Shown one piece after another: positions 6,906-12,831 of a stretch of DNA of 12,831 bases. A model generated the notes under the pieces. It saw only the letters and a list, made by a program, of their open reading frames with translations, searched no databases and had not been told where the DNA came from. The position numbers and the translations under genes were made by a program. Origin of the DNA: Alphaproteobacteria bacterium (lineage in GTDB: Bacteria; Pseudomonadota; Alphaproteobacteria; Caulobacterales; Caulobacteraceae). Location of the stretch: the NCBI GenBank assembly GCA_028869395.1, contig JAGWSE010000339.1:1-12831 (forward strand), read 5' to 3'. How positions within the stretch are numbered: the first letter of the stretch is position 1; each line of letters opens with the position of its first letter.

Positions 6906-7475
6906 ATGTCTGAAGCCGTGATCCGCCGCGCAAGCCCCTGCGACGCCGAAGCTCTGGCGGCGATCGGGGCGGCCACGTTCACTCAGACGTTCGGCCACCT
7001 CTATCCGGCCGCCGACCTCGACGCGTTCCTGGCCGAGGCCTACGGGATCGAGCGCACGCGCGCGGACCTGGCCGATCCGGCGAAGGCCGCCTGGCTGGTG
7101 GAGGTCGGCGGCGAGGTCGTAGGCTACGCCCAGGCCGGACGCTGCGGCCTGCCCCACCCGGAGGTCACCCCGGCTTCGGGCGAGCTCAAGCGCATCTACT
7201 TCCTGAAGGCGGCGCAGGGTCTCGGCGTGGGTGGGCGGCTTTTCGCGGAGGTCATGGCCTGGTTGCAGCAGAACGGGCCCCGCGACGTGTGGATCGGCGT
7301 CTGGAGCGAGAATCACGGCGCCCAGCGCTTCTACGCCCGCCATGGCTTCGAGAAGGTCGGCGAGTACGGCTTCCGGGTCGGCGCCACGGTCGACCACGAG
7401 TTCATCCTGCGCCGCAGCGCCGAGGCCTTCGCCGGGGCGGATCGGGACCGCGCGGCTGCGGCCGATCGCGGCTGA
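6906..7475 (+). CDS. GNAT family N-acetyltransferase
   Basis: This 189-residue GCN5-related acetyltransferase transfers acetyl from acetyl-CoA to an amine. The acetyl-CoA pyrophosphate loop is Q-G-L-G-V-G-G (104-110), preceded by the beta-4 strand GELKRIYFL (92-100). WIGVWSENHGAQRFYARHGFEKVG (129-152) is the usual C-terminal core with the catalytic-type Tyr143. IRRASPCDAEALAAI is the typical first strand and helix. The overall pattern recalls PaiA-like spermidine/spermine acetyltransferases, but the acceptor is not determined by these motifs. The last about 18 residues are Ala/Arg/Asp-rich and probably disordered. The ATG at 6906 has no ribosome-binding site. It is divergent from the deacetylase-like gene and 102 bp before the resolvase-like gene. 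Confidence 0.92.
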   Translation: MSEAVIRRASPCDAEALAAIGAATFTQTFGHLYPAADLDAFLAEAYGIERTRADLADPAKAAWLVEVGGEVVGYAQAGRCGLPHPEVTPASGELKRIYFLKAAQGLGVGGRLFAEVMAWLQQNGPRDVWIGVWSENHGAQRFYARHGFEKVGEYGFRVGATVDHEFILRRSAEAFAGADRDRAAAADRG

Positions 7476-7577
7476 GGGTCGTCGCGCGGAGGAACATTGC
7501 GGCGAATTAACGCGGCGGGGCCTTGGCCCGGGCGGCGGCTTTTGGGACCTTTCCCGCAGGGGCCAGAGCGAGGCGCC

Positions 7578-8072
7578 ATGCTGAGGATCGGTTATCTTCG
7601 ACTGCAGGATCTGGGAGACGGCGACGCCGCTGTTCTTCACGAACTGGGCTGCCACGTGGTCTGCGCCGAGGAGAGCCCGGACGGCGGCCCCCAGCCGGTG
7701 CTCGCCTCCATCGTGGAGTTCATCGGCGATGGCGACCAGCTGGTGGCGCCGAACCTGGCCCATCTCGGCCAGGACGCCCGCAGCATGCTCGAGCTGATCG
7801 AGCGTCTGGACCGCCGCGGCGCGAGCCTGCTGGCCGCCGCGCCGCGCGTCGCCAGCGCGGGAGAGGAAGGCCGCACGCTGCGCGCCGTGCTGCAGGCGCT
7901 CGCCGCGCTCGAACCGGCCGAGCCGACAGACCCCGTCCGCCGCAACGGCCGGGCGCCGGCCCATGAGATCCGCGCGCTGCAGCAGGCTGGCGTCGGCCCG
8001 GTTGAGATCGCCCGCAGGCTGGGCGTCTCGCGCATGACGGTGTGGCGCAAGCTGCGGGCGCCGGACGCCTGA
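7578..8072 (+). CDS. Resolvase-like HTH protein with degenerate catalytic site
   Basis: This 164-residue protein aligns along its length with serine recombinases of the resolvase/invertase type. The N-terminus IGYLRLQDL matches the IGYARVST strand, but the nucleophile Ser10 of gamma-delta resolvase is Gln10 here; Arg8 is kept. LAHLGQDARSMLELIERLDRRGASL (60-84) matches the LDRLGR helix, with the two catalytic Arg changed to His62 and Gln65. After a shortened linker, NGRAPAHEIRALQQAGVGPVEIARRLGVSRMTVWRKL (123-159) is the Hin-like helix-turn-helix. Strand exchange is therefore very unlikely; DNA binding is likely. The frame is open from 7497, but the ATG at 7578, with GAGG at 7570-7573, gives the proper resolvase start. 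It converges on the oxidase operon with a 4-bp gap. Its target is unknown. Confidence 0.85.
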   Translation: MLRIGYLRLQDLGDGDAAVLHELGCHVVCAEESPDGGPQPVLASIVEFIGDGDQLVAPNLAHLGQDARSMLELIERLDRRGASLLAAAPRVASAGEEGRTLRAVLQALAALEPAEPTDPVRRNGRAPAHEIRALQQAGVGPVEIARRLGVSRMTVWRKLRAPDA

Positions 8073-8076
8073 TCCG

Positions 8077-8520
8077 CTAGCCCGCCATCCGCCAGCAGGC
8101 CGGCACGCTCAGGATCGGGGCGGTGTCGAAGCCGATCGCGACGCTGAACAACAGGCCGGTGAGGACCCCGCAGAGCGCCAGGAACCGGGTGCGGCCCTCG
8201 CCGACATCCAGAGCGCCGCCTTCCTTCTCCTTCCGTGACCGGCGCCAGCTTCCCAGCGCGACGAACAATCCGCCCAGCGCCAGGGCCAGGCAGGCGACAT
8301 TGATAACCAGCAGGATCAGGTGCTCGGCAGACCAGCCTGGCGGCGGACTGGTCAGACGCGGCTCGCTGCTCGGATAGCAGGCATAGCTCGAAAGCCCGTA
8401 GCCGAGCAGCAGCTGGGCGACCCATCCGGCGGGACCGGCCGCCAGCGCGAAGAGGAGGACCCAGACCTTCACCGCGCCGCGGTGCGGCGACGGATGCTCC
8501 TGGGGAAACGCCGAGCTCAT
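8077..8520 (-). CDS. Three-helix membrane protein linked to cytochrome oxidase operon, function unknown
   Basis: This 147-residue protein has a short polar N-terminus, a first membrane helix at about 19-43, a loop with YACYPSSEPRL and PPPGW (46-63), a second helix at about 68-90, a charged cytoplasmic-type segment SWRRSRKEKEG, and a third helix at about 112-132 followed by VPACWRMAG. Cysteines occur at 48, 77, 117 and 142; those at 48 and 142 are probably on the same, outer, face. I do not recognise a named family. It starts 4 bp after COX3 and is the last gene of the oxidase operon. An accessory or assembly role for the oxidase, perhaps a small subunit IV-like protein or copper handling, is an inference from position alone. 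Confidence 0.85.
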   Translation of the reverse strand: MSSAFPQEHPSPHRGAVKVWVLLFALAAGPAGWVAQLLLGYGLSSYACYPSSEPRLTSPPPGWSAEHLILLVINVACLALALGGLFVALGSWRRSRKEKEGGALDVGEGRTRFLALCGVLTGLLFSVAIGFDTAPILSVPACWRMAG

Positions 8521-8524
8521 CGGA

Positions 8525-9127
8525 TCACCACATCAGGTATGGGCTGACATAGAAGGTGAAGAAGACCGCCAGCCATACGGCGTCGACGAAGTGCCAGTAG
8601 ATGGAGGCGATGCTGACCGGCGCGTGGCGGCGCTGGTTGAAGTAGCCCAGGGCCGACCAGATCCACACCGCGCTGAGGATCGCCACGCCGGCGATCACGT
8701 GGGCCATGTGGAAGCCGGTCACCGTGAAGAACAGCGAGCCGTAGGAGCCGCTGGTCGGGCCAAACCCCTTCGCCTTCCACTCGAACATCTGGACGATCAG
8801 GAAGATGACGCCGAGCAAGATGCCGGCGCCCAGGCCTGTGAGGTGCTGGCCCTTGCGGCCCTTCTTGACGCCCTCTTCGCCCCACCACACGGCCACGCTG
8901 GAGGCCAGCAGGATGATGGTGTTCGGCCCCGAGAGCTTCATCGAGGGATGCGGGTTCGGCGCGAACGCCTTCCCGCGCTGCACGGCGATGTAATAGTAGC
9001 TGAACAGCAGGTAGGCGAAGAGCGAGGCCTCGGTGGCGATGAGGCAGAGCATGCCCCACCAGCCCACGCTGTTGCGCCGCCGTGCGCCGACCGGCAGGGG
9101 TGCGCCCTGGTAGACCGCCTCAGACAT
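8525..9127 (-). CDS. ctaE: Cytochrome c oxidase subunit III (five-helix form)
   Basis: This 200-residue membrane subunit is smaller than the seven-helix form. Five helices lie at about 22-48, 70-86, 100-117, 131-158 and 176-198. Family marks are the acidic residue in helix one (TEASLFAYLLFSYYY, Glu33), GPNTIILLASS, FTVTGFHMAHVIAG and IYWHFVDAVWLAVFFTFYV near the end. The first two helices of long COX3 proteins are missing; COX1 here has extra C-terminal helices, the arrangement known from caa3 oxidases such as that of Bacillus. Subunit III stabilises the core and supports proton uptake. Its ATG overlaps the COX1 stop by eight bases (ATGTCTGA), indicating coupled translation and equal stoichiometry. 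Confidence 0.95.
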   Translation of the reverse strand: MSEAVYQGAPLPVGARRRNSVGWWGMLCLIATEASLFAYLLFSYYYIAVQRGKAFAPNPHPSMKLSGPNTIILLASSVAVWWGEEGVKKGRKGQHLTGLGAGILLGVIFLIVQMFEWKAKGFGPTSGSYGSLFFTVTGFHMAHVIAGVAILSAVWIWSALGYFNQRRHAPVSIASIYWHFVDAVWLAVFFTFYVSPYLMW

Positions 9128-11069
9128 GGGCGGGCTCCGCCTCGGGCTCGTCGGCGTGCATCCGGCGCGGCCAGAACCACATGAGCAGCGCCAGGACCAG
9201 CAGCGCCCCGCCGGCTCCGCTCAGCCACCACCAGTGGCCGGCCGCGCCTGCAAAGATCCCGGTCAGGCCGACGGCGAGCAGGAAAGGCGCGGGGGTGTCG
9301 GCCGGCATCTCCAGGATGAGGTTGGGCTCGGCGTCCAGCGGGCTGGTGGCGATCGTCTCGCGGCCGCGGTCCAGCAGCAGGCCGTGGTCGATGCGCGAGC
9401 GCGCCGTCGATTCTCCGAGCGCGTCCTCCCAGAGCGGATGGCGGCTCGCCACGCTGGGGATGACGGCGAAGTTGTAGGGCGGCGGCGGCGAGGTCGTCGC
9501 CCACTCGAGGGTCGGCGCGCCCCAGGGATTGTCGCCGGCGATCCGGCCGCGCTTGAGGCTCACCGCGACGTTGATGAGGAGGAGCAGGACGCCGATCGCG
9601 AACAGGACCGCGCCCAGGCTGACCACCACGTTCGTGGCGGTCCAGCCCATGCCCTGCGGATAGGTGTAGACCCGCCGCGGCATGCCCATGACCCCCAGCA
9701 GGTGCATCGGCAGGAAGGCCACGTTGAAGCCGACGAACATGGTCCAGAAGTTCCACTTGCCCAGCCGCTCGTCGAGCATCCGGCCGGTGAACTTGGGGAA
9801 CCAGTAGTAGAGGCCGCCGACCACCGGGAAGACGTTGATCCCGATCAGCACGTAATGGAGGTGGGCGACGACGAAGTAGGTGTCGGTGAGCTGCCAGTCG
9901 AGCGGCGCCGATGCGGTCATGAAGCCCGACACCCCGCCGATCACGAAGAGCACGATCATCCCGGCGAAGAACAGGAAGGGCGTGGTGATCCGGGGCCGCC
10001 CCGTCCAGATTGTGGCCGTCCAGGCGAACACCGCCACGGCGCTCGGGATGACGATGGCGATCGAGGCGCCGCTGAAGAAGGACAGGGCGAGGTTGGGCAA
10101 GCCCGTGGCGAACATGTGGTGCACCCACACGCCGAAGCCGAGCGCCATGGTGGTCACCGTGGCCAGGGCCACCGGCGTGTAGCCGACCAGCGGGCGGCGG
10201 CAGAAGGTCGGAAGGCCGTCCGAGACCATGCCCATCGCGGGCAGCACGACGACGTAGACCCACGGGTGTCCGAACATCCAGAAGAGGTGCTGCCACAAGA
10301 GAGGCTGGCCCTGGTTGGCGTCGTAGAAGTGGGTGCCGAACTGCCGGTCCATCCACAGCAGGAAGAACGCCAGGCTGACGCTCGGGACCGCCAGAATGTT
10401 GCCGACCGACGCCGTCAGCGTGCCCCAGGTCAGGATCGGCACGCGGTTGATCGACATGCCGGGGCAGCGGGTGCGCAGGAAGGTGACGACGAAATTGGCC
10501 GATCCCACCGTCGTCGAGATGCCCAGCAGGATCAGGCCCAGCGCGTAGATGTCGATGTTGAAGGCCGGGTTGTACTCGCGCGAGGCGTAGGGGACGTAGT
10601 TGAACCAGCCGTCGTCCGGTCCGTGGCCCACCACGAAGCCCGCATAGAGGAAGACCGCCGCGGCCAGGTAGATCCAGTAGGACAGCGCGTTCAGCCGCGG
10701 GAACGCCATGTCGCGCGAGCCCAGCAGCAGCGGCCAGAGGTAGTTCGAGAACCCCGAGAGCACCGGCGAGGCGTAGAGGAAGATCATCGTCACGCCGTGC
10801 ATCGTGAACAGCTGGTCGTACGCCTCCGGCGAGAGCAGCCGGCGCTCCGGGCCGGCGAGCTGGAGGCGCATGATCAGCGCCTCGATCCCGCCCACGATCA
10901 GCAGCGCGAACGCGGTCACGATGTAGCGCTTGCCGATCTCCTTGTGGTCGACGCTGGAGATCCAGCCGAGCAGGCCCGGCTTCTCCTCCCAGATCTCCTT
11001 CAGCCGGTCGCGCACGTCCTGCGTCAGGTCGGCCGTTTCCGGAACCCGGCTGTCTTCCCACGCGGTCAT
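9120..11069 (-). CDS. ctaD: Cytochrome c oxidase subunit I (haem-copper oxidase, A family, unusual proton channels)
   Basis: This 649-residue catalytic subunit reduces O2 to water in the inner membrane. Metal ligands are all present: low-spin haem His91 (FTMHGVTMIF) and His405, high-spin haem His403 (AHLHYV), CuB His268, His317 and His318 (WVHHMF), and the cross-linking Tyr272. D-channel Asp120 and Asn127 (SRDMAFPRLNALSY) are kept, but the usual helix-VI Glu in HPEVY is Trp270 (HPWVY), and the YSHP motif of A2-type enzymes is also absent. The K-channel segment PTGIKIFSW reads PSAVAVFAW, replacing Lys by Ala346 and Thr by Ser343. After the twelve core helices, a hydrophilic stretch (about 510-595) leads to two further helices (about 596-613 and 617-634), probably the counterpart of those missing in COX3. 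The gene starts 10 bp after COX2 and overlaps COX3. Confidence 0.96.
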   Translation of the reverse strand: MTAWEDSRVPETADLTQDVRDRLKEIWEEKPGLLGWISSVDHKEIGKRYIVTAFALLIVGGIEALIMRLQLAGPERRLLSPEAYDQLFTMHGVTMIFLYASPVLSGFSNYLWPLLLGSRDMAFPRLNALSYWIYLAAAVFLYAGFVVGHGPDDGWFNYVPYASREYNPAFNIDIYALGLILLGISTTVGSANFVVTFLRTRCPGMSINRVPILTWGTLTASVGNILAVPSVSLAFFLLWMDRQFGTHFYDANQGQPLLWQHLFWMFGHPWVYVVVLPAMGMVSDGLPTFCRRPLVGYTPVALATVTTMALGFGVWVHHMFATGLPNLALSFFSGASIAIVIPSAVAVFAWTATIWTGRPRITTPFLFFAGMIVLFVIGGVSGFMTASAPLDWQLTDTYFVVAHLHYVLIGINVFPVVGGLYYWFPKFTGRMLDERLGKWNFWTMFVGFNVAFLPMHLLGVMGMPRRVYTYPQGMGWTATNVVVSLGAVLFAIGVLLLLINVAVSLKRGRIAGDNPWGAPTLEWATTSPPPPYNFAVIPSVASRHPLWEDALGESTARSRIDHGLLLDRGRETIATSPLDAEPNLILEMPADTPAPFLLAVGLTGIFAGAAGHWWWLSGAGGALLVLALLMWFWPRRMHADEPEAEPAHV

Positions 11070-11079
11070 GACCGGCGCC

Positions 11080-12075
11080 TCATCTCAGGGTCTCCAGATA
11101 GGCCCGCAACGCCGCCAGCTGGACGGGCGCCACCTTGGTCGGCGGCATCAGCACGCCGGGCTTCATGGCTTGCGGATTTTCGATCCAGCCGGAGAGCGCG
11201 CCCACGGTGTTGGGAAGCAGCCCCGCGCCGATCGTTCGCCGGCTCATCAGGTGCGTCAGGTCGGGACCGACCACCCCGCCGGCCGGCGTGCCGCGGACCG
11301 TGTGGCAGGCGCCGCATTGTTGAACGAACACCTGCTCGCCCATGACCTGCTGAGGGGCGGCGGGCTGTGCCGCCGGCTGGCGCTGCTGGGCGGCCCAGGC
11401 CTGGAAGGCCGCTGGCGGGTCGGCGATTACGTACATCGCCATGTGCGCGTGCTGCTGGCCGCAATATTCCGTGCACTGGCCGCGGTAGACGCCGGGCTGG
11501 TCGGCCTGAAGCCAGGCGACGTTGGTGCGGCCCGGGATCGCGTCCGTCTTGCCGGTGAGCGTGGGGATCCAGAACGAATGGATCACGTCGGCGCCGGTCA
11601 GCTTGACCATCACCGGCTGTCCGACCGGGATGTGGATCTCGTTGGCGGTGGTGAAGGCGCGCGAGGGATCGTCGCCGGAGTAGGTCGCCTCCCACCACCA
11701 CTGGTGGCCGGTGACCTGGATGGTGAGCGCGGGCTTGCTGGCCGGCGAATCGACCTCCGCCAGCACCGTGACGGTCCACACCAGCGATCCCAGCAGGGCC
11801 ACCAGCGTCAGCGCCAGGCCGATGTAGATCCATTGCATGCCGCCCTCGCCGCGGACCGGCCTGAGGGCGGCTACCTCGCCCCGCCCCGCGCGGCGCAGGA
11901 CGCCGGTCAGGACCAGGACCGTGACGATCACCACCACCGCGATGGAGATGATCGACAGGCCCCAGGCCAGGCCCGTCACCGGGTCGGCCCTGGGCCCGTA
12001 GGTATGCAGGAAGCCCATCGGCCAGTCTGGCGACATGCCCGTCGGGGCTCCGCCGTTGTGGAGCGGCTGGAGCAT
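11080..12075 (-). CDS. ctaC: Cytochrome c oxidase subunit II with fused cytochrome c domain (caa3 type)
   Basis: This 331-residue subunit takes electrons into the oxidase. It has two membrane helices (about 35-60 and 82-106) and a cupredoxin domain with the CuA ligands His166 (VIHSFW), Cys201, Glu203, Cys205, His209 and Met212 (CTEYCGQQHAHM), plus the electron-entry aromatic stretch HQWWWEATY (124-132). A Pro/Gln/Ala linker leads to a cytochrome c domain with the haem motif CGACH (254-258) and probable axial Met310 (VLMPP). There is no obvious cleavable signal peptide; the protein starts with a 30-residue segment before helix 1. In ordinary COX2 a conserved Glu just before helix 2 guards the K-channel entrance; the aligned segment here (GGMQWIYIG) appears to have Gln81. 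The start ATG lies 4 bp after the cytochrome c lipoprotein stop. Confidence 0.95.
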   Translation of the reverse strand: MLQPLHNGGAPTGMSPDWPMGFLHTYGPRADPVTGLAWGLSIISIAVVVIVTVLVLTGVLRRAGRGEVAALRPVRGEGGMQWIYIGLALTLVALLGSLVWTVTVLAEVDSPASKPALTIQVTGHQWWWEATYSGDDPSRAFTTANEIHIPVGQPVMVKLTGADVIHSFWIPTLTGKTDAIPGRTNVAWLQADQPGVYRGQCTEYCGQQHAHMAMYVIADPPAAFQAWAAQQRQPAAQPAAPQQVMGEQVFVQQCGACHTVRGTPAGGVVGPDLTHLMSRRTIGAGLLPNTVGALSGWIENPQAMKPGVLMPPTKVAPVQLAALRAYLETLR

Positions 12076-12078
12076 CGG

Positions 12079-12669
12079 TCAGCGCCGCCGTCCCTGCTGG
12101 GCGCCGATCAAGGCCTCGTGCGCCGTATCGGTCTGCACCTGGTCGGCGGGTTCGGGCCCGGTTGTCGAGGTCTGCGGTCCGCCCAGCGCCACCATCTGCG
12201 GCGTGGCCGGCGGCTGGGCGCCGCCGAGGCTCTCGATGTAGGCCACGAGCTTCCAGATCTGGTCGGGCGGCAGCTTCGCACCCCAGGCGGGCATCCCCTT
12301 TGGACGGCCGTCGTGGATGGAGTTGTAGATCTCCGCCGGGGTCCCGCCGTAGCGCCAGGCGGTGTCGTTCAGCGCCGGGCCTATGAGACCCGAGCCCTGC
12401 GAGCCATGGCAGTAGACGCAGTTCATGGCGCCGAACAGCCGCTTGCCGTCCTGGATCGCCTGGGCGTTCCCCTCGAAGGGATTGTTGATCTGCGAGGCGA
12501 TGCTGGTCGGCTGGCCCGGGGGCGCGCCGAGCGGGATCTGATTCATGGTCGAGTCGGCCGGAATGCGGGCGGCCGCCGAGGGCGGAGTCGATCCGCCCTG
12601 CATCCGGTCGCAGCCTGCGAGGCCGAGGGTGGCGAGGGCGAGGGCGAGGGGCGCGATCTTCATGGCCAT
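12079..12669 (-). CDS. Lipoprotein mono-haem cytochrome c
   Basis: This 196-residue class I cytochrome c has a lipoprotein signal: MAMKIAPLALALATLGLAGC with the lipobox L-A-G-C and lipidated Cys20. A flexible Pro/Ser-rich segment precedes the haem domain, with CVYCH at 84-88 and the axial Met126 in GMPAWG. The fold ends near residue 148 and a Pro/Thr/Gln tail follows. It is therefore tethered to the periplasmic face of a membrane, suited to shuttle electrons to the COX2 cytochrome domain. The second Met (codon at 12663) gives an equally good signal peptide and may be the real start; no clear ribosome-binding site decides it. It begins 4 bp after the end of the partial upstream gene, so they share a transcript. 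Confidence 0.93.
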   Translation of the reverse strand: MAMKIAPLALALATLGLAGCDRMQGGSTPPSAAARIPADSTMNQIPLGAPPGQPTSIASQINNPFEGNAQAIQDGKRLFGAMNCVYCHGSQGSGLIGPALNDTAWRYGGTPAEIYNSIHDGRPKGMPAWGAKLPPDQIWKLVAYIESLGGAQPPATPQMVALGGPQTSTTGPEPADQVQTDTAHEALIGAQQGRRR

Positions 12670-12673
12670 CGCC

Positions 12674-12831
12674 CTAGTCCGGCGTGCCGTAATGGCCGGC
12701 CGGCGCCCCGGAACCGGTCGTCGTCAGCATCCCCGCGCCGCTGCTCGGCGACTGGCCGTCGATCGAGAAGACGTAGAGCGTGCCACCGCGCGGCGGGAAG
12801 CCGTTCTTCTGGCCCATCACCTGGCTGGCCA
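12674..12831 (-). CDS. C-terminal fragment of an unidentified protein, possibly a PQQ-type quinoprotein
   Basis: The minus-strand frame is open from the right edge to a TAG at 12674-12676, giving the last 52 residues of a protein that continues outside the window. The visible part reads NGFPPRGGTLYVFSIDG and then a Gly/Ser/Thr-rich tail ending GHYGTPD. The GGTLYVF strand resembles the last propeller blade and end of PQQ-dependent dehydrogenases or other PQQ-like beta-propeller proteins. A quinoprotein would also fit the next gene being a cytochrome c. This is weak evidence from a short tail. That it is a coding region is better supported, by the tight 4-bp junction with the cytochrome c gene. 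Confidence 0.55.
   Translation of the reverse strand, partial: ASQVMGQKNGFPPRGGTLYVFSIDGQSPSSGAGMLTTTGSGAPAGHYGTPD

Noticed and set aside
7476..7577. GC-rich hairpin (GGGCC-TT-GGCCC) with TTTT downstream of the GNAT gene as an intrinsic terminator
   Set aside because: The stem is short with a two-base loop, and the T-run of four lies about 12 bases beyond it. In DNA this GC-rich such dyads arise by chance.
6024..7964. A 646-codon minus-strand open frame opposite the GNAT and resolvase-like genes
   Set aside because: It runs through a divergent gene boundary in a frame that is neither of the real proteins; composition is Arg/Ala/Gly-rich noise.
7578..8072. Resolvase-like gene as a sign of a transposon, phage or integron
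   Set aside because: Catalytic residues are lost, no terminal repeats, transposase or att-like duplications are seen nearby, and composition matches the surroundings.
9126..11345. A 739-codon open frame on the plus strand opposite COX1 and part of COX2
   Set aside because: It is the antisense shadow of strongly coding GC-rich sequence. Its translation is Arg/His/Gly/Asp-rich low complexity without motifs, and the minus strand encodes unmistakable COX1.

Overview
The window is very GC-rich, densely packed chromosomal DNA, most likely from an alphaproteobacterium. The DXS and GNAT sequences, the dxs-ispA-xseB order and the near absence of Shine-Dalgarno sequences suggest Caulobacterales (Caulobacter or Phenylobacterium-like), but this is judged from memory of protein families and not from a search. 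I see no tRNA, rRNA, CRISPR array, insertion sequence or phage gene. Nothing points to a genomic island; intergenic gaps are mostly under 60 bp.

Left part (1-6877). A plus-strand gene, cut at the left edge, encodes a coiled-coil, Gln/Ala-rich protein. It converges, with a 4-base CTAG overlap, on a long minus-strand block. Read in its own direction from 6877, that block encodes a histone-deacetylase-like amidohydrolase, a histidine phosphatase, XseB (exonuclease VII small subunit), IspA (farnesyl diphosphate synthase), Dxs (1-deoxyxylulose-5-phosphate synthase), a class A beta-lactamase with a probable Tat signal, and a cytochrome b561. xseB and ispA overlap by one base and ispA-dxs-bla are separated by few bases, so these are probably co-transcribed. 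Dxs makes the entry metabolite of the MEP pathway and IspA makes the C15 prenyl diphosphate, so together they supply quinone, polyprenyl and hopanoid synthesis.

Middle (6878-8072). A GNAT N-acetyltransferase diverges from the deacetylase-like gene across only 28 bp. It is followed by a small protein with the fold signature of a serine recombinase (resolvase) and a C-terminal helix-turn-helix, but with the catalytic Ser and two active-site Arg replaced. It is probably a DNA-binding regulator and not a recombinase.

Right part (8077-12831), all minus strand. This is an alternative respiratory oxidase operon: the tail of an unidentified, possibly quinoprotein, gene, a lipoprotein cytochrome c, COX2 with a fused cytochrome c domain (caa3 type), COX1, a five-helix COX3, and a three-helix membrane protein of unknown function. 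All haem and copper ligands are present. COX1, however, lacks the D-channel glutamate (Trp instead) and the K-channel lysine (Ala instead), and COX2 seems to lack the K-channel entrance glutamate. This is the most interesting biochemical point in the window. The degenerate resolvase-like regulator and the acetyltransferase/deacetylase pair are the next most interesting.
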